DNA from: Bolinopsis microptera
Lineage: Eukaryota; Ctenophora; Tentaculata; Lobata; Bolinopsidae
Assembly: GCF_026151205.1 (NCBI RefSeq)
Contig: NC_087081.1
Location: 9,421,246 to 9,481,245, forward strand
DNA: 60,000 nt
Direction of reading: 5' to 3'
Position numbers and translations under genes: made by a program. Each line of letters opens with the position of its first letter. Position 1 is the stretch's first letter. Below are positions 54,229 to 60,000 of the stretch, piece after piece. Below the pieces are notes generated by a model. It had not been told where the DNA came from, did not search any database, and worked only from the letters and a program-made list of their open reading frames with translations.

Positions 54229-55740
54229 CTATTTACGCTTACGAAGACTCATTCGTTCAATATGTCTCAAAGTAAATAAACTCCTCCATCCTACTCTATC
54301 TCTTGCTAAGTTCACTAAGTTGGTAAAATCATCTTCGTTTTTCAAATAAATTTGTCTCTTAAATAGGTCCTTTTTCACAATAATATCATACAAATTAGTC
54401 CTATGTCTACCCACTCGTCCCTTTAGCGTTTGACATCCTAGTGTAGCAAATAACAGAGACTGGTAGGCAGGCGTGTCGTTGTCACTGCGTAGAACATGAC
54501 CTAGCATTGTCCACCTTGCCTTTTCCACTCTCTCGGAAAGGGGCCTGGTCTGGGTACGAGCGTAGAGGGCCTTGTTAGATATTGAGCTAGGCCAATAGAT
54601 GTGTAGGATGCGCTTGAGGTGCTTCCTCTGAAAAACATCTACAGACTCTAGAACATGCTGAGGTACGGCCCAGCAGCAGCAGTTGTACAGGAGCACTGAT
54701 ACTACTAGTGAGTCGTAGAGTTTGATCTTTCTCTTTTCAGTTATCTGACTCCTCTCTGATCCCTGGCACCACAGCTTGTCAAATGACCAGAAGGCGGTGT
54801 TAGCTTTATTTATTCTATTAGTAACATCCTGCTCTGATCCAAGCTTAGTACCAAGAAGCGTCTCGTTTCTCCACTCCTCTTTTCCTCTTAACTCATTATC
54901 CCACTCGTCGCAGGCACCAACTTCTTCTAAATACACTCTGGTAAACTTTGTCTTTGTGTCATTGACAAAGAGACTCCATTCACTGAGAATATTCTTGGAG
55001 ATCTGAAAGATATCATGTAACTCCTCCATATCTTCACCAATATTCTTTACATCGTCTGAATAGCCGGACTCAAGAGGCATGTGGTTATCGGCTATCGGAG
55101 GGTTGGGGGTTGAGGGGAGGACTGCTCTTATGTGCACTACAGCTCCAGCTAGATTGAGGGTAAACAATTTACCAGCTGTGCTGTCTCCTTGGGAGGCTCC
55201 TATGTTGAAAGAGAACATCTCTGAGTCAGTAGAACACACTCTGACTACTAGAGTGGTGTTAGCCATGAGGTATTGTACAAGCCTCAGGTCGTCTCTGGAG
55301 CATCCTGCAGCTTCTAGTAGTCTGATTGTTGTACCTCTGCGGATGGTATTGAAGGCAGCTGACATGTCAATACTCACTTTGTTCCATTCAAACTCCTTCT
55401 TCATTACTACAGATATGAGCATGCTCTGTGCCCAAACTAGGTCGGCACAGCTCTTGCCAGCTTTGTAGGCAGCTTGGAACGGTCCGGTGAAGTTGTCCAC
55501 AGCTCTCTCTATTCTGTTTAGCACTATCAGTAACAGGATCTTTCTAGAAACATTCTGCAGGGTCAATGGTCATATCGACTTAACTGCGCCGCGAGTTTTA
55601 CCAGGCTTAGCCAGTGGTGTAAGGATGCCTGCTCCTATTGCTTCAATGTGAATGTTTTTCTCGAAAAACTCGTTGAACACTTTAGCTAGCTCTTCATGAA
55701 GGAGGGGGTTGTTCAGGGCTTTCATGACCTCGCATGTTTA
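54229..55740 (-). pseudogene. LINE reverse transcriptase, C-terminal two thirds
   Basis: A 445-codon open frame, extended upstream through one in-frame TGA (near 55570) to 55740: KALNNPLLHEELAKVFNEFF, AGILTPLAKPGKTRG, stop, LTLQNVSRKILLLIVLNRIE, AYKAGKSCADLVWAQSML, DMSAAFNTIRR (palm motif A), GASQGDSTAGKLFTL (motif B), GYSDDVKNI in place of YADD (motif C), then a long C-terminal domain with ARWTMLGHVLR. S replacing A in the catalytic box (SDD) is unusual but leaves both aspartates. The 5' end is truncated. The intronic fragment at 10925-11377 belongs to the same family. Confidence 0.85.
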
Positions 55741-55844
55741 CATGGTGATTGTTAATTTTATCAATTAACCTTTGTGTTAAAGTGTTAACTTGTTAACTAT
55801 TCACTTTATCTATCTACTTTTGTTATTTAGTTTATTTTACTTAC

Positions 55845-56698
55845 CGTGGAAGAAGCATCCCATCAATAACACTTGACACAAGGTCTCTCATCTTACGTCT
55901 ATTTTCAGGAGCAACACTAAAAAAATTATGAGTAAATATACAGATAGTCGCAAATTTTGTTGTGTCACGGTATTGCTCATCAGGTTTGTGATTCGCACAC
56001 TAGTAATGATTTGCAAGCCGCTTTGAACAATATTATTTTAAGGTTTCTTGAAAGTTTGGATTTCCAGATGTTATTCTAGGTCACCTAATACTTCTACCTT
56101 TTACCCTATCTACCTATCTGTCCTTTCAATTTAGGAGCCTAACCATCGACATTTTTTATAACACTCGAATAACACCTTTTCAACTTAATACAAGATATCT
56201 AAACTATAGCGTAATAAAAACGAACTTATAGATCATGCTCCTAAGATCTGCAAGCTTTCCGAATGTTGCATTTAGGTCTCCCTCAGTGTTTTTATCTGTT
56301 TTCTTCGGGATCTGGTCTTGTGGAAGACTATCGTGTACTGTTAGTGGAAGACTAACTTCTTGAGTCGAACAGCTAGCACCAGGATCCGTGCATAGGTAAG
56401 GATTGTGCCTGCGATACAGTGTCAATGAAATTAATTGTTATAGAATCCGTATCAAAATAGGCATATCGTTCTTATCAGATACAAGAGGATGCAATGATCA
56501 AACAACTAGTTTTACGCTGAAATAGGTTATTCATAATTACTTAAATGAAGCAAGATCCGTTTCTTACCTGAATGAAAGCGGAAGATCGGTCCATTCAACG
56601 TTCGACTCACGAATAACCGCCAATAAATGTTTGCACGGTAATTCTGGGTAAGACCTGAAGTTCAGGCAATCACAATGGACACTCGGACTGACGGTGAC
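55845..56698 (-). CDS. SWIM zinc-finger protein, three exons (partial)
   Basis: Three exons on the minus strand with good splice sites: 56568-56698, 56226-56408 and 55845-55916, phases compatible. Exon one reads VTVSPSVHCDCLNFRSYPEL then PCKHLLAVIRE: a SWIM finger (C-x-C, then C-x-H), followed by VEWTDLPLSFR. SWIM domains bind nucleic acid or protein and occur both in ZSWIM host proteins and after MULE transposase domains. Exon two is polar; exon three reads NVAPENRRKMRDLVSSVIDG and ends at a GTAAGT donor, so more exons must exist. The next DNA downstream is the LINE at 54229-55740, which may lie inside the following intron. No transposase core exon was found upstream, so the class is open. 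Confidence 0.7.
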
Positions 56699-57429
56699 CT
56701 GGAAATGTGGGTAATTAGTTATTGATTAATCTGATTGTTATTTAATACTCAATTAATTGATAGTAAAGTAAATGTCCAAAATACAAGTACAGGGAGCGTC
56801 GACGAGTGTTGTTAAGTAGGGGCGATTGTGCTCGTTATGGGACTACCAGTTATGTGCTAGTACTGAGCGTAAGGAACGCTGGTATGGCTAGGACCCTGGT
56901 ATGGCTAGAACAGAGAAGGTACTTAGACTGGGTGGTGTAGCCGGTGACTGAAACGGTTTAAGAAAACATGTGAAGAATGTTTAGGGCACCCTGGCCCTGA
57001 TAAGCAATGCTGAGTAGTGTAGGTTTATTTGATGGCCTGGAAGTGCTAGGAATTGTTATTATATCATAATAGTCGTAAGGAATTAAAACACAGAAGGCAC
57101 AAACAAGTTTACTTTGTCGCATAATCTTGATGATATCTGAACATGTGTGAAATTGAACAACTAATGATATACCAGCTTAAACCCCTTATATTATGTACTA
57201 TTAGAAAACCCGTGGTCACAGTGAGCAAGCTAATATTGATAGATGGATCAAACAACACTGCTAGTACCACGCACCAGTCACATAAATCATTATCGGGTGG
57301 TAATATGTTAACAGTGTCACAATTAAACTACCGCAACATGGTCAAAAATAGGGTTATTTCGTCACAAAAAATTATTATAACTCTGTTAGCTCCTTGCTGG
57401 CAAAATAACTAGTTCATTGATGATAAAGT
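56699..57429. other. Stretch upstream of the SWIM exons
   Basis: No further exon recognised. Contains repeated CTGGTATGGCTAG at about 56878-56910 and an 89-codon plus ORF at 57143 without motifs. Confidence 0.4.
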
Positions 57430-58770
57430 TACATAGTATTCTAATAGAGGTATAGCTCTTCAAAATAGGGGCAAGACATGTATACTTTGTCACATCAGTA
57501 ATTATTATAAGAGTTAGGTAATCGTCATCAGATTAACAGATCTTGTTCGTAGTTTGGATCGATTAATATAGGCAATAAAGCATCCTATGCCAATTTTAAC
57601 ACACTATCTTGATATTGTTGGGGCAGGGAAAGTTAATTTTGTCACATTTTCAGCGTCTTTGACAAATTAATCTAAAATTGTTAAACTTGAGCTCTGATGT
57701 TCTGGATAATATTCTACCAATCGTTTCTGAAAGAATGTTGAATTCTAATAGAGTTATAGATCTTCAAAATAGAGGCAAGACATGTTTACTTTGCCACATC
57801 AGTTATTATAAGAGTTAGGTAATCGTCATCAGATTAACAGATCTTTTTTTTGTAGTTTGGATCGATTAATATAGGCAATTAAGCATCATATGTCAATTTT
57901 AACACACTATCTTGATATTGTTGGGGCAGGAAAAGTTAATTTTGTCACATTTTTAGTGACTTTGACAAATTTAACCTAAAATTGTTAAACTTGAGCTCTG
58001 ATGTTCTAGACAATATTCTACCAATCGTTTCTGAAAGAATGCTGAATTCTAATAGAGTTATATATCTTCAAAATAGGGCAAAACATGTTTACTTTGTCAC
58101 ATCAGTTATTATTAGACTTAGGTAATCGTCATCAGATTAACAGATCTTGTTCGTAGTTTGTATCGATTAATATAGGCAATAAAGCAGCCTATACTAATTT
58201 TTACACACTATCTTGAAATTGTTGGGGCAGGAAAAGTTAATTTTGTCACATTTTTAGTGACTTTGACAAATTTAACCTAAAATTGTTAAACTTGAGCTCT
58301 GATGTTCTAGACAATATTCTACCAATCGTTTCTGAAAGAATGCTGAATTCTAATAGAGTTATATATCTTCAAAATAGGGCAAAACATGTTTACTTTGTCA
58401 CATCAGTTATTATTAGACTTAGGTAATCGTCATCAGATTAACAGATCTTGTTCGTAGTTTGTATCGATTAATATAGGCAATAAAGCAGCCTATACTAATT
58501 TTTACACACTATCTTGAAATTGTTGGGGCAGGAAAAGTTAATTTTGTCACATTTTTAGTGACTTTGACAAATTTAACCTAAAATTGTTAAACTTGAGCTC
58601 TGATGTTCTAGACAATATTCTACCAATCGTTTCTGAAAGAATGCTGTATTCCAATAGAGTTATAGGTCTTCAAAATAGGGGCAAGACATGTTTACTTTGT
58701 CACATCAGTTATTATTAGACTTATAGGTAATCGTCATCAGATTAACAGATCTTTTTCGTAGTTTGGATTG
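57430..58770 (+). repeat. ~304-bp tandem satellite (about 4.3 copies)
   Basis: Each unit contains AACATGTTTACTTTGTCACA, GGTAATCGTCATCAGATTAA, TTGTTGGGGCAGGAAAAGTT and ATTCTACCAATCGTTTCTGA. Repeats start at about 57437, 57740, 58043, 58347 and 58650. The two central units are almost identical to each other and differ more from the outer ones, so the latest duplication was in the middle. The last, partial unit abuts the LINE start. Confidence 0.93.
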
Positions 58771-58786
58771 ATTTAAAGAAGTGTCT

Positions 58787-60000
58787 ATGGAGGTACTGGG
58801 TGAGCGCCCCCGGCGCAGAAAGCAGCAGCATTTGTCTCAGGAGACAAAAACCCTTATTGCAGAACGCAGTAAGATTAAACAAATGGCGCCTAATGACAAC
58901 AACAATAGGAGCGAGTATTCTCAGGCCAACAAACTTGTCAAAAAGAGCTGCAGGAAAGACGACGAGAATTGGGCTCTTAGAGTTGCAGCAGATCTGGAAA
59001 CAGCTGCTGTCCATGGACGTCAAAGGGAAGTCTGGCAACGGATAAAAACACTGTCCGGTAAGAAGAATCGAAAATCAACTGCTGTAAGAGACAAATCCGG
59101 GAAGTTGATTGCTGATCCCTCTGCTCAGAGAGATAGATGGGGAGAACATTTTTCGGAGCTATTAAACCCTCCTCCCACGAATGCGGATATGTCTGACCTG
59201 GACCATCTTGAAGTGGTTCCATGCTTTCCTTATCTTGGTGATGGTGATGGTCCCCCCACAAGACTTGAGATTTTAAACTGTCTCAAAAAATTGAAGAATC
59301 ACAAAAGTGCTGGGATTGACGAAATCTCTAATGAGCAGTTAAAGTATGGGGCAAGTGGTCTTGTGGATAGGATGGAGAAATTGTTCTCTAAAGTTTGGAA
59401 TTCAGAAGCAGTGCCTGACGACTGGTTGAAAGGCATCGTGATAATTGTACCAAAGAAGGGTGATACCTCTCATTGCTCCAATAATAGGGGGATCACTCTA
59501 AGATCTACAGCATCTAAACTGTATCAAATCATCATATTACAACGCATGAGTGACGGTTTAGAAAGTCTGCTACGAGACAATCAGTGTGGGTTTAGAAAGA
59601 ACAGATCATGCATTGATCAGATTTATTCACTCCGCACTATTATACATAACTGCATTGAATATAATCTCCCCCTGTATGTAAATTTTGTGGACTTCAAGGC
59701 AGCTTTTGATTCCATCGACAGGAATTATATTTGGAAAGCTTTCAGTCATTATGGCCTGCCATGTAAATACATTCGAATAATACAGGCATTTTTTAATGGA
59801 ACTGTTAGTGCTGTTAGACACAATGGTGAACTATCAGAATGGTTTGAAGTAAGTTCAGGCAGTGGCCAAGGAGACATTCAGGGTCCCCCACTTTTTAATG
59901 TCTGCCTCAATGTGGCTGCTGAGAGAACAGAAAGCAACAAAGTGGTGTCCCACGGAGCGGTTCTTCAAAGATCTATCAGTCCGCTCGTTGATGATATCAC
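58787..60000 (+). CDS. LINE ORF2, reverse transcriptase part (5'-truncated, runs off right edge)
   Basis: One plus-strand frame is open from 58772 to the window end with no stop (over 400 codons). Order: linker MEVLGERPRRRKQQHLS, NKLVKKSCRKDDENW; then reverse transcriptase with NHKSAGIDEISNEQLKYG, NNRGITLRSTASKLYQII, NQCGFRKNRSCIDQIYSLR, FVDFKAAFDSIDRNY (motif A) and SSGSGQGDIQGPPLFNVCL (motif B). The catalytic aspartate pair seems to come at the very end (VDDI). The endonuclease is missing because the copy starts at the linker, the usual 5' truncation. It aligns with the left-edge LINE over about 75 codons, so both are one family. It enters directly after a satellite unit. Confidence 0.88.
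   Translation, partial: MEVLGERPRRRKQQHLSQETKTLIAERSKIKQMAPNDNNNRSEYSQANKLVKKSCRKDDENWALRVAADLETAAVHGRQREVWQRIKTLSGKKNRKSTAVRDKSGKLIADPSAQRDRWGEHFSELLNPPPTNADMSDLDHLEVVPCFPYLGDGDGPPTRLEILNCLKKLKNHKSAGIDEISNEQLKYGASGLVDRMEKLFSKVWNSEAVPDDWLKGIVIIVPKKGDTSHCSNNRGITLRSTASKLYQIIILQRMSDGLESLLRDNQCGFRKNRSCIDQIYSLRTIIHNCIEYNLPLYVNFVDFKAAFDSIDRNYIWKAFSHYGLPCKYIRIIQAFFNGTVSAVRHNGELSEWFEVSSGSGQGDIQGPPLFNVCLNVAAERTESNKVVSHGAVLQRSISPLVDDI

Overview
The window is eukaryotic, AT-rich, repeat-dense DNA from an invertebrate animal. Animal gene families (a rhodopsin-class GPCR, an SLC18B1-like transporter, an SLC6 transporter) are split by GT-AG introns or sit alone, surrounded by LINEs, cut-and-paste transposons, MITEs and very long minisatellites. 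The gene repertoire and LINE types would fit a cnidarian, or another marine invertebrate, but the sequence alone does not fix the phylum. There are no operons, CRISPR arrays or prokaryotic signals, and I saw no convincing tRNA or rRNA gene.

Layout. 1-1650: minus-strand LINE cut by the window edge, with an intact endonuclease domain. 4.0-8.6 kb: two back-to-back perfect hairpins, a hAT-type element with an exact 8-bp target duplication that carries a decayed LINE, a small MITE, and a Mutator-like element with a 10-bp target duplication and a FLYWCH zinc-finger ORF. 9.9-17.1 kb: a complete six-exon class A GPCR on the plus strand (386 aa by my splicing). Its introns hold a LINE remnant, a 1.45-kb 25-bp minisatellite and a minisatellite that starts at a splice donor. 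20.4-21.8 kb: an intact single-exon SLC18B1-like MFS transporter (minus), with its 3' tail duplicated 0.5 kb away. 24.3-27.1 kb: eight exons of a damaged SLC6 neurotransmitter:sodium symporter gene (minus), again with a minisatellite built from a splice donor. 27.7 kb: GIY-YIG nuclease fragment.

28.5-31.5 kb: a 3-kb element with ~1-kb inverted arms, each carrying the same 89-aa ORF. Its core holds a LINE ORF1 scrap and a telomere-like array bounded by short inverted repeats. 32.2-38 kb: nested insertions, with a Mutator-like relic split by a nearly full-length degenerate LINE, a TA-flanked MITE and a GC-rich insert. 38-43.5 kb: MULE transposase C-terminal fragment, a 30-C run, a palindromic 'GGACTTACTGCC' repeat family, an inverted-repeat MITE, a 530-bp (TTAGGG)n tract, and a second copy of the 32.2-32.86 kb segment. 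43.7-47.1 kb: complex satellite interrupted by a TA-flanked MITE.

48.4-49.9 kb: a gene for a secreted, highly repetitive acidic protein (DGAGVV repeats). 50.7-51.4 kb: SGNH-hydrolase-like retroelement ORF remnant. 51.6-53.3 kb: 33-bp minisatellite. 54.2-55.7 kb: LINE reverse transcriptase remnant. 55.8-56.7 kb: three exons with a SWIM zinc finger. 57.4-58.8 kb: ~304-bp tandem satellite ending against a 5'-truncated LINE that is still open at the right edge and belongs to the same family as the left-edge LINE.

Only the GPCR, the SLC18B1-like gene, perhaps the SWIM gene and the DGAG-repeat gene look like host genes. They share no visible pathway. The strongest unusual theme is tandem-repeat birth at splice donors in two unrelated genes, and deep nesting of transposons with readable target-site duplications.
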